From positions 1 through 49,609 of the forward strand of contig JAYMGJ010000328.1 of assembly GCA_037178675.1 (NCBI GenBank): a DNA stretch of 49,609 nucleotides, read 5' to 3'. Source of the stretch: Scleroderma bovista. Lineage: Eukaryota; Basidiomycota; Agaricomycetes; Boletales; Sclerodermataceae. The notes under the pieces were generated by a model, which saw only the letters and a program-made list of their open reading frames with translations, searched no databases and was not told where the DNA came from. Numbering within the stretch: position 1 is the stretch's first letter; each line of letters begins with the position of its first letter. Positions 21,208 to 33,848 of the stretch are shown here, piece after piece. A program made the translations under genes and the position numbers.

Positions 21208-21436
21208 ATTCAATTTTGGTTACCTCTACAGCCCAGTAGAGGGCAAGATATCGGCATCTGGATGATTTAGCCCAGTCCATGTGTACAGGTCCAGCTCACC
21301 GACCCCTTCTACGGAGTGCTTGTATCACTCGATTTCTACTCATGACACGACAGTATATGCAGTGTTGCACAATATCGCGCTTCACATAGGTACAAGTTGT
21401 GTAACAAAAGAACAGCCATACAACAAAAGGTTCATT

Positions 21437-23367
21437 TCAATTCCATGCTTCTGAACACACTTTATCGGGCCGCCTACTATTCCTACCACGACAATCGACC
21501 TTGCCGCAGTCTTGGCAAGCGTTAAGACAAAACGAACGTCCACCTTTGCCTTTACAATCTTGAGAGCCGCACTTGCAGCAGTGTCGAGTACGTTTTTGAG
21601 AGGGTTCTAAAATAGCAACTTCGGGGCTACCATCTCCGTACCCGAAGGGCCTCTTAAGACTGTTTTGATCTCCGGTCGAGGAAGGGTGAGGGGCATTTGG
21701 ATTTTGAGCAGGGTGCGGAAGGTAGGCATGATAATTAGCATAGGGATATGCGACATAGGGTCCATGCTGGGCATAAGCGAAAGGTGGCTGGGCAGGAGTC
21801 GAGGATTGAGCTGGCATATCTGGGGTCATGTTGGCAATGGTAGAAGACGAAGCTTGCTGAGACTGTGGGGCAGTGTTCTGGCTCGGACCAGCTTCTGCCG
21901 TTCCATTGGTACCTTTCCATGCACTGTTATACTCATTCGTGGTGTTCTAGGCGGTCATTAGCATCGATACCGTAATGGATGGTTGGGCTCGCACTTGAGA
22001 AATAGCCATGTCACCACCATCAGGTTGGACGACAGCGGAAATGCCTTGTGCGTCCTCACCTGCGGCATCCTCCTCCTCCTCTTCTTCGTGTTTCTCTTTG
22101 TCCTCCCTCATTGGATTTTGGATGGTGCTGACCACCTGAAGGATGGCATCCTTGGACATCCCAACCCTCAGACCACCTCTGACCATGTTCCACAGCGCCT
22201 TCGACACGCCCAAAGCATGCCAATTCCAAACGTTGGGCCCACTGCCCAGATCGGAATCCCCTTGAAGAAGCCGAGCGGGGAACTCGTCCTTAAGCCTGGC
22301 TGGAAGGGCATGCATGATAGAAGCATCTGTGCTGGCAAACTTTCGTCCATCCGGGGACGTGCTTGCAAGACATGGTGGGCTTCGACAGACGTACTCGCAA
22401 CCGATAACAAAGAAGGGCTTTTCTAGGTCGTAGACCTTGATAGGCCCCGATCTAATACGACCCCGGTTGCTGATTGGCGAGCCACAACTGCTACAGGCGA
22501 TCCCGTTAAAAACAAGAGGGAGAGGATCCCAATATAGGAATCTGTGCTCGGACAAAGTACGGGCATTGGGACCGGAGGCGATCAAAGACAGATAAGCCGG
22601 AGATGAGGGGAGCCAGAAAGTCTTCAGAACCGAATAGAGGGACGGAATGGCATGGGCCTCCTTGTTCTGAGAGGTAGATGGTGCCAAAGAACTTAGGTGA
22701 GACTTGAATGTATCCTCGACAGTTGGCCCGGCATTCGGCAATGGATTCGGGGCAGCCAAAGCGGACAACAGTTCTTGCATGAATTTATCAGGTTTTGTGC
22801 GCATAAGTTCCGCCCATTCATCCCGATTAAGATTGGGATCGATAGGATATGCCTGCTCTATAGCGGCACCTGCAGATAACGTAGGGGGTGGGGCCGAAAT
22901 AGATCCCTGTGGGTGCATTCCTGTCTGCCAATGAGGCACCCCAGGATGTTGAGGATAATACGCCTATGAGGTGATCATAAAGAAAGAAAGAAAATCACAC
23001 ATAGGGCTGAGGCTTACCCCTGGAAAAGGAACACCAGGGGGAAGCTGCGGAACATCAGTAGTTTTCACCAATGGTTTTCTGGGTTTCGCAGCGCGACGTG
23101 GGCCGACCGAGCCAGCGGGCAATCCATCCTTCCTCGGACGTCCGACGGGGCGTTTGATCTTCTCACCTGTGACGACTGGGAGATTTGCCTGCTGTTTCTT
23201 TCCGCTGCCCTTGGGCCTGCCTGGTCGACGCTTCATTGGCGGAGTGTTAGGTTCTAACATAATGGTGTTCGTGTCAGTTATGCACACAGATTAACAAGAC
23301 ACTACATACCCTGGGCCACGGGTGCTGGACCTGCTTCGGCAGGCATATTTGGCAAAGTGCTATCCAT
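21437..23367 (-). CDS. AT-hook / DUF6729 domain protein
   Basis: First exon at 23367: MDSTLPNMPAEAGPAPVAQ. The next has two AT-hook-like motifs, RRPGRPKGSGKK and RPVGRPRKDG, so the protein probably contacts the minor groove of AT-rich DNA. The large middle exon (22939-21947) has VLKTFWLPSSPAYLSLIASG, IACSSCGSPISNRGRIRSGP and CEYVCRSPPC, a Cys-rich DUF6729-type domain. An acidic run (EEEEEEDAAGED) and a Ser/Pro/Tyr-rich low-complexity stretch follow. The end is a Cys cluster, HCCKCGSQDCKGKGGRSFC then CQDCGKVDCRGRNSRRPDK, likely zinc-binding. DUF6729 proteins are numerous in Agaricomycetes and their function is unknown. Upstream of the given start one more exon is possible. Confidence 0.75.
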
Positions 23368-24207
23368 GAGTGAGTCGTGATCCTATTGGCATGGTCAGTG
23401 AAATGGTCGCATATTGTCGAGAAATAAAGGATAGCAAGGTTGTAATGTTGAATGCTCAGTAAAATATATCCCCCAACAAAGGTGGAATATGTGAAAAACC
23501 CAGAAAAAAACCCATATCCACTCAGTAACACAAAATCTGTTGGCGATCAACGCCATACCACTCGAAAGGGAGGGAAATAGAAAAGAAGATGTATCCGATC
23601 TGCGAGCCTACTCACAAAAGTGAACAGATAGCTCCGTGGAGACCAACAATGGTTTTCTGCGACTTATCCTGTTATCCCCTGAAGCGCTCGGCTGTTGGGT
23701 TTGCGTGAGAACAGTGGCGCAATCGCATGCGCAAGTTTCAATGTTTTTTGGTCGGAGCTCAAACATACGCCACACTTAGGTAACTGGTTTATTTGATCGC
23801 AGATACTGGCCACCAAGTACTAACACGTCTGCGCGAAAGGTTGGTAGCTAGCAATCTTTCTTTTACCCTTTCTTCTTTATCATTTCATGGAACGATGATC
23901 TCCAACCGAATGCAATAGGAAGTGCCGTCTCAAAGATATCTCCTCTTGGGGATTTCTGGTGTCGACACCCGGTTCTCTGACTTTTCTCTCCACTATTTTC
24001 TTGGACTTGAACTAGCAAAAAAACTTACATCCTTTGCTGCACAGGTCGATGTTCAATTTGTCGTGTTCCATTCAGCCCTCGTAGAGGATTGAAACCAGAT
24101 CTAAAGCTCTACGACGTGTTTCCGAACAACTTATGGTACAGTATTCCTTCGATAATTGTAAAGACCTTGGAAACAAAGTACAATAATGCTTCGCATAAAT
24201 CTACCAT
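23368..24207. other. Intergenic stretch, nothing supported
   Basis: 840 bp between the start of the AT-hook gene and the stop of the transketolase gene, both leftward. AT-rich and without coherent exons. It should include the promoter of the AT-hook gene. Confidence 0.4.
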
Positions 24208-26642
24208 CTACTGGGACAACTGCTTGATTTTCTTGATAATGGCTGTAAAATTGACGATCAGCACGGCAATCCACAAATTCCAGCAAGGGGATGCTCACAT
24301 TGTGGGTCGAGGCCTTGGTAAGGAATTTGTTCCGATAATCCACCACATCCTAGTTGCAGAATTAAAAATATGGTAAGGCAAAAAGAAATACATATCACAC
24401 GTACCCTCCTTGACGGTTCCCAAATACCCATACCTAGGGGTCAGTTGGCGTTCTAACAACCATGTACCGAATTTAGAGCCAAGCTACGGGGGTCGTTAGT
24501 TTTATTCCCCATACACTGCGAGATAAACCGCACCCCGGTCTTCTGGTTTAGAGACTCCACTACAAGCACAAATGGGCTCAACCCTATTTTCTTGAGTGAT
24601 TGCTCGTCCACCACATTAAGAGTCGGCTTGTTGATCAGACCAACGTCAAGTCCCTCTTGGCGACAGCGCAAAACGGCATCCAATGACCGATAGAGCATTT
24701 CACCAAAGGACACGACATAGCCCGCCTTGCCCTCAACAATCGTTTCGTCTCTTCCAGGTACAAACTCATAATCGCCCTCAAAGTATCTCGTCTTCCCGTC
24801 CTCCTTAAGAATGTACGGGACCTTTGACCGCGTTGAAAAGACAAATCGGAGACCGCGCTCGAAAAATACGCGCTGAACAATTGCTACCATCTGGAGTGGA
24901 TCAGCGGGGAAATAGAGCGCGGACTGTACGTCCGAAAGACCGTTATCCGCAAAGAAGTTGTTAACACCAAAGTGACATGTGTTATCAGCCATCTGCAGAC
25001 GTAGCCGTTAAGCCTTGCCCAGAATATGGGAAAAGAACCAACCTCGTCAACTAATCAAGGCAACGAAGTCAGCAATATGAAGCGAAGTCCAGCTGTAAGC
25101 ATTACCTCCCGAATGCGAGAAGTGACAAAGGACATTGCAGTTGTTCAGGCGGGCCATCGTGATTTCGGAGATTAACATCTCGAGGAAAGCAGAAAATGTG
25201 GAGAAGACACCAAACTTGTTAGCGTCGAAACCGAAGCCTGCAGCAGCTGAGAAGTTGCCCCGCTCCATGATGCCACCGGACACGAAGACCTCGGGATGCT
25301 TTTGATGAATAACTTTGAGACCCGTGGACCCCTCCAGATCACCTGTGCGGATTAATCTCAGTGAAAATGCACAGCTGACAAACTCACTGTCGATGACCAT
25401 AACTTTCTTCGCAGCTTCTTCCCTAGAAAGCTTGTCCAGTACAAGGTTGACTGCATCGCCAAAAATAACACGGTTGGCCCCGACTTCTTTTGTCGAGCCA
25501 ATGTATTGATAAGGAACAGAGGCGGGCTTGATATTAAGGAGAATGTCCGATGCGACATTTTCTGGGTATCCCCGTTTCGTGAAGTACTTTAAGGCAGACT
25601 TGACCGGAATCACATCATGTCCGTGGGGGCTTCCCTCGATATCTGGGATTCCAGGTGCCATAACACGCTTTGAAATAACTAGCACCAAATTAGATGAGCC
25701 ATATGAAACTAATGCATGGCGTACCTGCAGCGGGGCCATTGTGGGTCACTACGGAGGCAACTGCCGCCCACAGAGAGTCGATATCCTCGCCCTGGGCAGT
25801 ACAGACCTTCAAACCATGTCCCTCGAGTGTTCTGGTTACATCATAGCCCCCGAGATATTTGGAGGGATGTCCCGCAATAGTGACGTCATTATCATCAATC
25901 AACAGTTTGACGTTGAGATTCTGGGCAACGGCAAGCCGGGCGGCTTCAGCATCATTTCCCTCCTGCTGAGAACCATCTGAACCTAGACAGAATAGGACTT
26001 TATCCCGGTTGGCCATGGCAACGCCGTTCACCAGGGGCCACATGTGGCCGAGTCGGCCAGATGAGAACTTGACACCAGGGGTTAAGCCGAGTTCGGGGTG
26101 ACCAGGGAGCTTTGAGGACGCTTCACGGTAGTGAAGTAGGTGCTCTGCAGGGATAGAACCTTCCAGTGCAGCCAGGAGATACTGCGTTGCAACTCGGTGA
26201 CCTGTTGGTGAACATGCTATGGATCAACTTAATCCAACAGGCCGATAACGATACAAACCTGCCTCATCGAAAACAATAGGAAGATACTTCTCAGATCCCT
26301 CGAATAGACTTAGGAGGATGCAAACCTCGGGGACGGTGTCGTAGGCGCCACCTGAAGATGACGCTCAGCTCGCGGCCATGCAGGATGCGAAGCAACCAAC
26401 CTGTATGACCGCTCACACCACGGGCGGCACCGGTGGCAGTGAACAGAACGATAGCATCGCGAAGGAGCTGGATATTATCACGAAGGGCATCCCTCTGTTC
26501 GGCAGTGAGCTGGGGTTGGGTTGGATCTAATACCAATCTAGCGTGATGATGATCAGTTGCAGACTGGGTGAGGAAACAACGATCAGACAGACTTCTTGTA
26601 CTTCTTAAGGTCAATGGGGAATTGACCGTCTGTGCCGACCAT
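24208..26642 (-). CDS. Transketolase family enzyme (ThDP-dependent)
   Basis: Start at 26642: MVGTDGQFPIDLKKYKKS, then LTAEQRDALRDNIQLLRDAI and SGHTG. Exons continue KYLPIVFDEAGHRVATQYLL, LPGHPELGLTPGVKFSSGRL and the ThDP-binding motif GSDGSQQEGNDAEAARLAVA with LLIDDNDVTIAGHPSKYLGG. Then come GSPHGHDVIPVKSALKYF, the pyrimidine domain IMERGNFSAAAGFGF, and the end TGLGSKFGTWLLERQLTPRY, EGCGGLSEQIPYQGL, SIIKKIKQLSQ, stop 24208-24210. It belongs to the transketolase/dihydroxyacetone-synthase superfamily and would transfer two-carbon units between sugar phosphates. It does not look like the classic Tkl1 sequence, so substrate is open. Frame changes near the C-terminus are all explained by introns. 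Confidence 0.87.
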
Positions 26643-27619
26643 TTCGACTGGACTGGATGGTGTGATCTCGAGTAGATGATTTGCAGAGCTGGATCAAAAC
26701 ATCCAACAAGGCGCCCTTTATCATATCCGCGCGTGTGAATTTCCTTAGACAGTCGAAACTATCTTCTGTGCGCGAATATGCCTCGCGTGCTGTTTCCACG
26801 ATCATTGCGTGCTTGGAAACACAATCTCTCCGACTTTCAGATTGCAGCCAAGACTTTCCCGAGGTGAACAACGAAAAGAGATCCGGGCTTGTTTCAAATC
26901 AGCCGCATAGGCGGATTTTGTGAGACTGCGCTAGTTTAGGGGGACCGGAGACAGCGAGTACCCGCCGAGTGCTACCATTGGGCGAGGTTCTTGAGATCAT
27001 CGCCTGTGCGAGGAGGCTCTGCTGCAAGGTGTTTTTTAGTCGGCTCTGATCCAAAACACAGCAGCGGTGTGCCATGGTACACTCCATGCGAGTCTCTTTT
27101 TTGAAAGCCGGAAAACAGTGCTTTGACATTCGGAACTCAACTTTGAAATAGATCTACAGTGTCACTGGCTATGGCCCAAGCCCATCTTGCACTTGTAGTG
27201 CTAATACTACTAGTAACTTTTTCGTAAGTTCGCTAGGGTGCCTACTAACTCGTCTAATCCCGTCATACTAAACTGCCCTCTCAACATCCGCGCGCTTGTA
27301 TAGAGATACAGCATTCATCTGTGGCTGTTCATGCACATGTGAGGCCCCAGCTTACCGGTCAGGATTTATATATTCTTACCACATTATCCACTGATAGTGT
27401 ATCTTTAAAGCCGTCAAGCTGCTCTTTAGAGCCACGCTAGTATGAATACAACAGCTTCCGTGCTTTTATACTTATTCCCTACATGGATCTCCGCAAGTGT
27501 AGCCGATTCTTGCATGGTTAGAAGGGCCTGAGGCCAATTCCTCCCACCTTTCACTGGGTTCTTTCAGCTCGCGCTGATTTACAGCACGCCGCCCCGTTCT
27601 GCCAATCACTTCGCACATT
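26643..27619. other. Divergent promoter region, 977 bp
   Basis: Space between the starts of the transketolase (leftward) and the MFS transporter (rightward). A minus-strand frame just upstream of the transketolase (about 26660-26871) includes SFDCLRKFTRADMIKGALLD and could be an upstream exon or uORF, but I cannot connect it. Nothing else is supported. Confidence 0.35.
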
Positions 27620-29335
27620 ATGACCTGGAGAAAGGAAGTTCGAGAGGCGATCCAACACCGTAATGCTTACTTCCTTGCTTACTCCGCTACGGCCGGATAC
27701 GTGTGCTTTGGCTGGGACATTGGTCTAATAGGTGGTGTCCTTGCTCTTCCCTCCTTCACGCACTACTTCGGGATAGATCAAGAATCCCCTGATGCTCGGG
27801 CAACCTTGAGCGGAAATATCGTCTCCGTGTTGACGGCCGGAGGATTGTAAGTCCGTGGTGTTTTGGCACCCAGCCGAAATGCTGAGCAGTTCTCTAGCGT
27901 CGGTGCTTTAGCAGCGAGTTGGTTGGCTAGCCGATTTGGCAGAAAACCTCCGTTGCTGGCATCAGCCGTGATTTATCTGATAGGGAGTACCGTCCAGTCG
28001 ATCGTTGGGGTCGGGAGCACGCCAGCTGTGGGTCTCAAGGTGCTTTACTTTGGTCGGTTTCTCGGTGGAATCGGTATTGGTCTGATGTCGGCCCTCGTGC
28101 CAACGTATGTGTCGGAATGTGCTCCAAAAGCCATCCGTGGACGTTGTACTGGCGGAATAGAGGTTTCCGTAGGACTTGGGAATATGCTGAGTTGTAAGTG
28201 CTCCCTCTCTTGGCAAACCGTTTACTAAATTTGAAAGTCAGTTTGGGTCAACTATGGCGCTGCTCTTCATATTCCTTACGGGCAAATGCAATGGCGAACT
28301 CCAATAATAGTTCAAATCATTCCCGGTCTCCTGTTTCTCTTCTTCATGCTCTTCCGACCAGAGTCACCAAGGTGGTTGGTTGAGCGCGGGAGGTATCAAG
28401 AAGCAGAAAATGCGCTCGCCTACATATTCAGAAAGGATGTAAACGACGATACCGTCCAACTGACTCTGAGCGAAATCCGAGCAGAATTCGTAGGCAAACA
28501 CAAGTTATCTATTATCACGCAATTCAGGAAGATGGGGGAGAGTCGCAGTATCGCATTACGATGTCTCATACCTTCCATTGCCACGTTCTTTCAGCAGTGG
28601 ACTGGCACAAACGCAGTCAACTATTACACTCCTCTCATCTTCGCTGGTCTTGGCATCTCGAGCACGGATACATCTCTGTTTGCAACAGGTGTCTACGGTG
28701 TCGTGAAGTTTGTCGTAACGTGCCTTGTCCTCGCCTTCATCATCGAGAGGTGGGGTCGCAAGCGAACCCTCATTTACGGTGGGCTTGCTCAAGCCGTCGC
28801 AATGCTCTGGATCGGAGGCTACACTGCTGTGCACACAGAACCTTCTGTTGTACCTGCTACGTATGTCTCCATCGTAGCTGTCTACCTCTATGGAATTGCC
28901 TTCGGTCTGGGCTGGGGCTTTACTCCACTGATCTTAGGTTCTGAGGTCGCTCCCGGGCATCTACGTTCAGCAGTTATGTCGATTGCTGTTGGAGTGACCT
29001 GGTTGTTTACATATGTCATCGCGCAAATCACGCCGATCATGCTTGCCCACATCACATACGGAACATACCTCGTGTTTGGACTGGCTTCCATCGTCATGGC
29101 TGTCTGGGCGTACGTCTGTATACCTGAAACGACTGGATACCCCCTAGAGGACATTCGGTTCCTCTTTGAAAAAGATATCATTGTGCGGTCGTTGCAAGAT
29201 GCGCCTGGAGGCCGCGTATTTCTCGGAAATCGGAGGGCTGTCCCTATTGAAGAGCTGAAATTTTCAAACGTGGGTTTCGGAAAAGAGATTGCGCCAACGC
29301 CAGGTAGCATGGAAAGTTGCAGTGCTAAAATATAA
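27620..29335 (+). CDS. Major facilitator superfamily sugar (hexose/quinate-type) transporter
   Basis: Three exons (27620-27846, 27898-28193, 28242-29335) give 538 residues. Sugar-porter signatures are present: GYVCFGWDIGLIGGVLALPS in TM1, SRFGRKPP after TM2, GRFLGGIGIGLMSALVPTYV with SECAPKAIRGR in TM4-5, RPESPRWLVERGRYQEAENA before the central loop, FQQWTGTNAVNYYTPLIF in TM7, ERWGRKRTL after TM8 and PETTGYPLEDI at the end of TM12. This is the fungal hexose/quinate permease clade, in the plasma membrane, importing a sugar or polyol by proton symport. Substrate cannot be read from sequence. Divergent from the transketolase; a shared carbon-metabolism role is possible but unproven. Confidence 0.92.
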
Positions 29336-29948
29336 TGATCTGCACGATATTTGGGTATGTCTAGAATGACTGCATATTTCCACACCTCATTGCATACCAC
29401 ATAAATATGATGACGAAAGTGGTCGACGTTTATATAAACGGGATTGAATATTGCAGAAGAAACGACGGGTTACTGTAGTAGCTATGATATACGGGTACAG
29501 TACTTTGCGATTCGGATTGAAGCCACATTTGAATTTCACGAGTGATGATATGATAATGGATTACGTAATTGAAAAGGTGCCAAGTACTCTGCTCAAATTT
29601 TACATTGAGGGACCAATCAATGATCTCAGAATTTCATTATTTTAATCAGATAGCACAGTTGGGAGGTCCTCCACATATTTATGTATGTAAAATTCCCTTG
29701 CTCGTCAAGGGTTCTGGGATGTAGCATTGGTATGTAGGGGAATTGGCTTTGGGCAATACTATACAGATTGGTGCTATGGCTTGAACCTTATTTTTTCCCA
29801 GTATGTACCCTACATACTGATCTTTGTACACTCCTCATCAGCTTGCACTGAGCTCTGTTCTCCTGTTGCTTGCCATCTGATTATCAACAAAAACCACAGG
29901 CTTTTGACTGATTTTTTTTTTCTTCCTTTTTCGGAACCCGCAACGCTA
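29336..29948. other. Intergenic stretch between convergent genes
   Basis: 613 bp between the transporter stop and the stop of the F-box/LRR gene. Holds a T-rich run at about 29909-29935 and no coherent exon. Probably two 3' UTRs. Confidence 0.4.
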
Positions 29949-31700
29949 TTACAAATCTTCGGCTCGGATGCCTGCCTTGTCCATGAGCAAGCGATTTTGA
30001 GTTCGAAGCTCTTCTACTTCTTCTTGCAATGTATCCATTCTCTTTCTCCCATCCCTTCTGACTTCATCTAGGAAGGGCAGCAACGTAGTCATATTTTCCC
30101 ATGGAGCCACCTGATCTGATACCTCAGTCTCTAGCTGATGATGCTCGTTGGTATCATAGTTCCACCATGTGGCGCCGCATCGCAGTGTACACCCAGGAGG
30201 GAAGAGTAGGCTCAAGAATGTCGCAACTCCAATAGGATTCCGGAGTCTAGACGTCCCAACGTTTAGCGTCTGAAGTGCGCGGAACGGCTGGATTATTGAG
30301 CTCGTATGGGGGACCTCGAATCCCGTGGCGCCAATGAACACCCCCAAGTATTCAAGTTTATGGCAATGCTTTGCGAAGGGCAAGAGGGCTCGAAGGTCCA
30401 GCGGAAATTCACGGGCACACAGCGGTTGCGAGTTGAGTTCTAGCGACTCGACTGAAGGCCATCGACTCGCAAGCTCCTCGACTTCGCCCAGTGTTATCCT
30501 GAGAGGATATTTGTGTATGAGTTCGAACCACGTGAGATGAGGGAACGAAAAGAGTGACTGGAGAGTGTCAAAGGAGATTTGCTCGTCTGACGGAATTTCA
30601 GAAAGGCTAAATTCTTCGTTGAGAAGTCTGATGTATAATTGGGATAGGAGTTGGCATTTTTGCGACAGGGCCAGGAGCAAGGAATGCACTTCGGATGGTG
30701 TGTGCTTCTTGTATGAGTCAAGGTAAAGGGTGGTGAGTTTGACAGGTGCAAACTTCCCTTGAAAGAACCGCTCCATATCGTCTATCCCAGCTGTCAAGCC
30801 AAGTTCCAAGAGGGCAGGAAATGAACCTTCAGTAAGGACGGGGTTGAAGGAGTCAACATTCGTCGAGTTTTCATCCCCATCATAATTGAAGTCAATGTCA
30901 TTCAGGTTCTTCATATGAGAGAGCTCCTGAATCACAGTAGAAGTATAATGGAACTCTGGAAGAATGAGCTTGCGTAAATGTTGCAGGTTCTGCGCGATGA
31001 CCTGTGCGTGGCTCGTCATGTCAATGCCTCGGATCGGAATATGCAGGGTCAGTGTGTGAAGGTTGGGAGAGCGTGCACATATATCAGCCAAAAGCATCCC
31101 CTGACCATGAAACGACATGGTGAGGTGCTTGATACCACTGTGCAAGAAGAGGCGGCAATACTTCAAGTCCTCTGTGGATGTGTTGATCCACTCTAACGTA
31201 TGTAGGTTTGGAAAAATCTCCAGAGAGATCCGTGTCCATGCCACGTCGTCGAGGATCTTGAATGGATTCCTGTCGTCATCTTCCTGACTAAAACACAAAC
31301 TTCGAACGCGATGAGCATACTTCTGGAACCTAATCCAGTCTGTTACGTCCGGGGCTGCTACGAACGCCTACATAACGGATCAAGGACCGTGCTAGCGAGT
31401 AACTCGATAGCAGATACTCACATGGTCTATCCTGCTCGTAACAATGGGCTTCAGAGCTGTGAACAGGGGGACCAGGCCGTCCACTTCGCTCCAGATGACA
31501 TCCAGCGCGATTTCCGACCAGACTTTGCAAACGCAGGCATTAGACACGTTGCACTTTCTGCTTAGAAAGCTGAAGATCGGGTGTAGCAGTTCTGGGATGT
31601 ACAGTGTACGGGTTGCTGCAGTTGGCGTTGGGGCGGCAAATAGCTGATTGCCGTTGAACGCGTGCATGAGTACTGCCGCTATGCTGTCCGCCGCTGCCAT
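29949..31700 (-). CDS. F-box protein with leucine-rich repeat-like C-terminus
   Basis: Two exons (31700-31422, 31367-29949) give an intact 565-residue protein. The N-terminal region holds the F-box TLYIPELLHPIFSFLSRKCN with VSNACVCKVWSEIALDVIW, followed by VRSLCFSQEDDDRN. The remainder has repeated Leu-rich units such as LEIFPNLHTLEWINTS, LRKLILPEFHYTSTVIQEL, SFPALLELGLTAGIDDMERF and LKYLGVF-like repeats, ending with a coiled-coil segment (MDTLQEEVEELRTQNRLLMD). This is the common agaricomycete F-box design, probably an SCF substrate receptor. The start at 31700 (MAAADSIAAVL) is preferred over an in-frame upstream ATG at 31853, which adds a Ser/Lys-rich leader outside the pattern. Confidence 0.8.
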
Positions 31701-32323
31701 GGTGGCTTCAGATTTTCTGTACTTGAATTTGAACTGACAGCCTGGACTCAGCCAGATGTCGATTAGATTGAAGTAGCTGCCCGCCTGACGGTGACCGCTC
31801 GAAATGCTGCTTGCGTCGGCAGGAACCCTTGCTTGAGAAAGGTTGTCCCCCACCCTTCAAAGCTTCATCAAGTAAGGGGTTCAAAAGGGGCAGAGAGTTA
31901 ACAACTTGCAATTACAATTATATAGGGGGTTTGAAGCGGGTGGAGAAAACCCTGTACATGCATTTCTGGCATTTTATATAGATAGCCTATCCTATGACAT
32001 TATAACTATGCTCACAATAGCAGTAATTAACCTTATGCTTTTCAGTTCATCTTTGTTCTGCCGATTGGCAGGCGGGATTTCGAGGACCTGTTTATGCAGC
32101 GTAATTATAATTTCAGGTTTATCTATTATTGAGTGGCCTATTTTATGTAAGTAAGTGCCAGGCGGGTGTACGAACACATTGTTTTATAATCAGTAGCCTT
32201 AGTGTTCAATATAACAGAGGAAATGAAGGAGCGGAAGTATATGTTCGAGGTACAATTGGTATGGAAGACCACAAATGAAGGGTATAAGCATGTTCAACAC
32301 GCTTGTTACGTGAGTCGAGTCGA
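31701..32323. other. Intergenic stretch, AT-rich
   Basis: 623 bp between the F-box/LRR start and the stop of the zinc-finger gene, both leftward. Clearly AT-rich around 31900-32220. No coherent exon. Confidence 0.4.
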
Positions 32324-33848
32324 TCAAGGTTGTTCAGCCCCCTCCTCGGAGTCCACGACGGTAGCTCTGTGCGTTCCTTTACACCTTGGTTTACTGTTGA
32401 GGTGTCTCTTCAAAGCATCGGGACGGGTAAATGCGTGCTGGCAGCCTCGGCATGTGAATTCTGGTTTACGGTGTCGAAGGGATTGTTGGTGTCTCATGAG
32501 ATCTCCTGCTGACGAGCATACTTGGGTACAGCCGTCAAGTAGACAGGGGAAGGATAGCTTCATCTGGGACGAACCGTGCTTGGACGGTCTAGGTTGGATT
32601 TGCTGTGCCCCTGTTGGGGAAGCTTCTCGGGAAACAGCATGGCAGACGGGCGGTGTGGTTGATCGAGCACGAGAAATCGGGTCAGGGGGGATGTTGCCAT
32701 TAGGCAGAACAGACACATCGCGTGGCGTATCTGCGGTGGTGGCGTCTAAGTCGGGTTTTTCCATCCCAGAACTGCTTTCTCGGGCTGTGACAGGTACGAC
32801 ATCCTCGGCCATCTTCGCCTTCTTGGCAGGTCGTCTTGGAGCCATGAGTTTCCTTGGCTTCCTCTTTGCGCCCTGCTTGCAAGGGACATCACTATCAGTA
32901 GGACTGACGAGTGTGCACGATTCCGACGGGGTCGACTCTACCAGAAATGAGTCGTTTTCTTTATTGGCGCATCCATATCTGTCCGTGATGATAAAAGAGG
33001 GCCGCTTTCTTGGAATAATCCACTTGGAAAGGGCGGAAGGGCTAGCCGCTGAGGGGCTGCTCCAATCGTAACAATCGTCACTTTCTGTATCCGTGTCTGT
33101 GTCGGAAGACGAATCGTCGGATTCGCCGTCGGAGTCAAAGCTAGGTGGCGACTGGTGCCTAACAAGGGACACAACAACGACCGGGGCATCGACCGTGGAA
33201 TCAGTAGCATATCCCCAATCGAACTCATCATCAGCATCGGAGTTGTGCGACTGGGTGTCCGCAGGCTGCTCCGAATCTGTGACTTGCCTGACCGTCTCTT
33301 CAAACCACACACTGGACGGCGAGGGGATGGTCGTGTCTTCAGGCACGAGTGGGGGAGGGAGCGAGTTGACCTCGGTAAGTGTAACCGGAACCACGCCCCG
33401 CGTATCCTCGTATGAGGTGCGGCGCGGACGCCAGCCAGAATGTTCCCAGCAAAGGCCCAGGTAATCAGGCGAATCCTCATAGAGTATAGCTTCTTGACGC
33501 AAACGTTCGCGGCCTACGTCGGGAGGACATTTAGACCAGTCAACAGGAGCGTTTGCGCCGAACATTCCACGTCTCAGGTGGAAGCGCGTGTCGTGCGCGT
33601 TGGAAATTGCGTCATATAGCTGGAGGCAAGTATCAGACACGATGGGATCGGATATGAAATCGGTAAATAGAGCTCACTCTTCCAGATTGCTGTGTGGGAA
33701 GGAGCCTATTAGCCATATGGAAGTCGAAGTAATTATCGAGGGGGCGATCGTAGCCAGTGCTGCCATCCGGGGCAGTTACAGGGCGAACGTAATCAACAGG
33801 CGAGGGAGGCAGGGCCAGCCTCATGTTAATGGGAAGGGGAATATCCAT
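32324..33848 (-). CDS. C2H2 zinc-finger protein, orphan
   Basis: Two exons (33848-33678, 33619-32324) give 488 residues. The N-terminal part (MDIPLPINMRLALPPSPVDY, YDAISNAHDTRFHLRRGMFG, SPDYLGLCWEHSGWRP) resembles no domain I know. The middle is long, disordered and acidic, with runs of Ser/Asp (DDSSSDTDTDTESDD), then a basic stretch (KRKPRKLMAPRRPAKKAKMA) that looks like a nuclear localisation signal. The C-terminus carries C2H2 fingers: FPCLLDGCTQVCSSAGDLMR with HQQSLRH, and FTCRGCQHAFTRPDALKRHL. Likely a DNA-binding regulator. It is divergent from the AA14 gene across a 508-bp promoter with CACGTG-like repeats. Confidence 0.75.

Noticed and set aside
24453..24520. Premature stop near the transketolase C-terminus
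   Set aside because: A GTGCGG donor after TG and a TAG acceptor join in phase to LGSKFGTWLL; the stop is intronic.
32202..33071. 289-codon plus-strand frame opposite the zinc-finger gene
   Set aside because: It is antisense to the C2H2 gene, whose finger motifs and intron fix the minus strand as coding.
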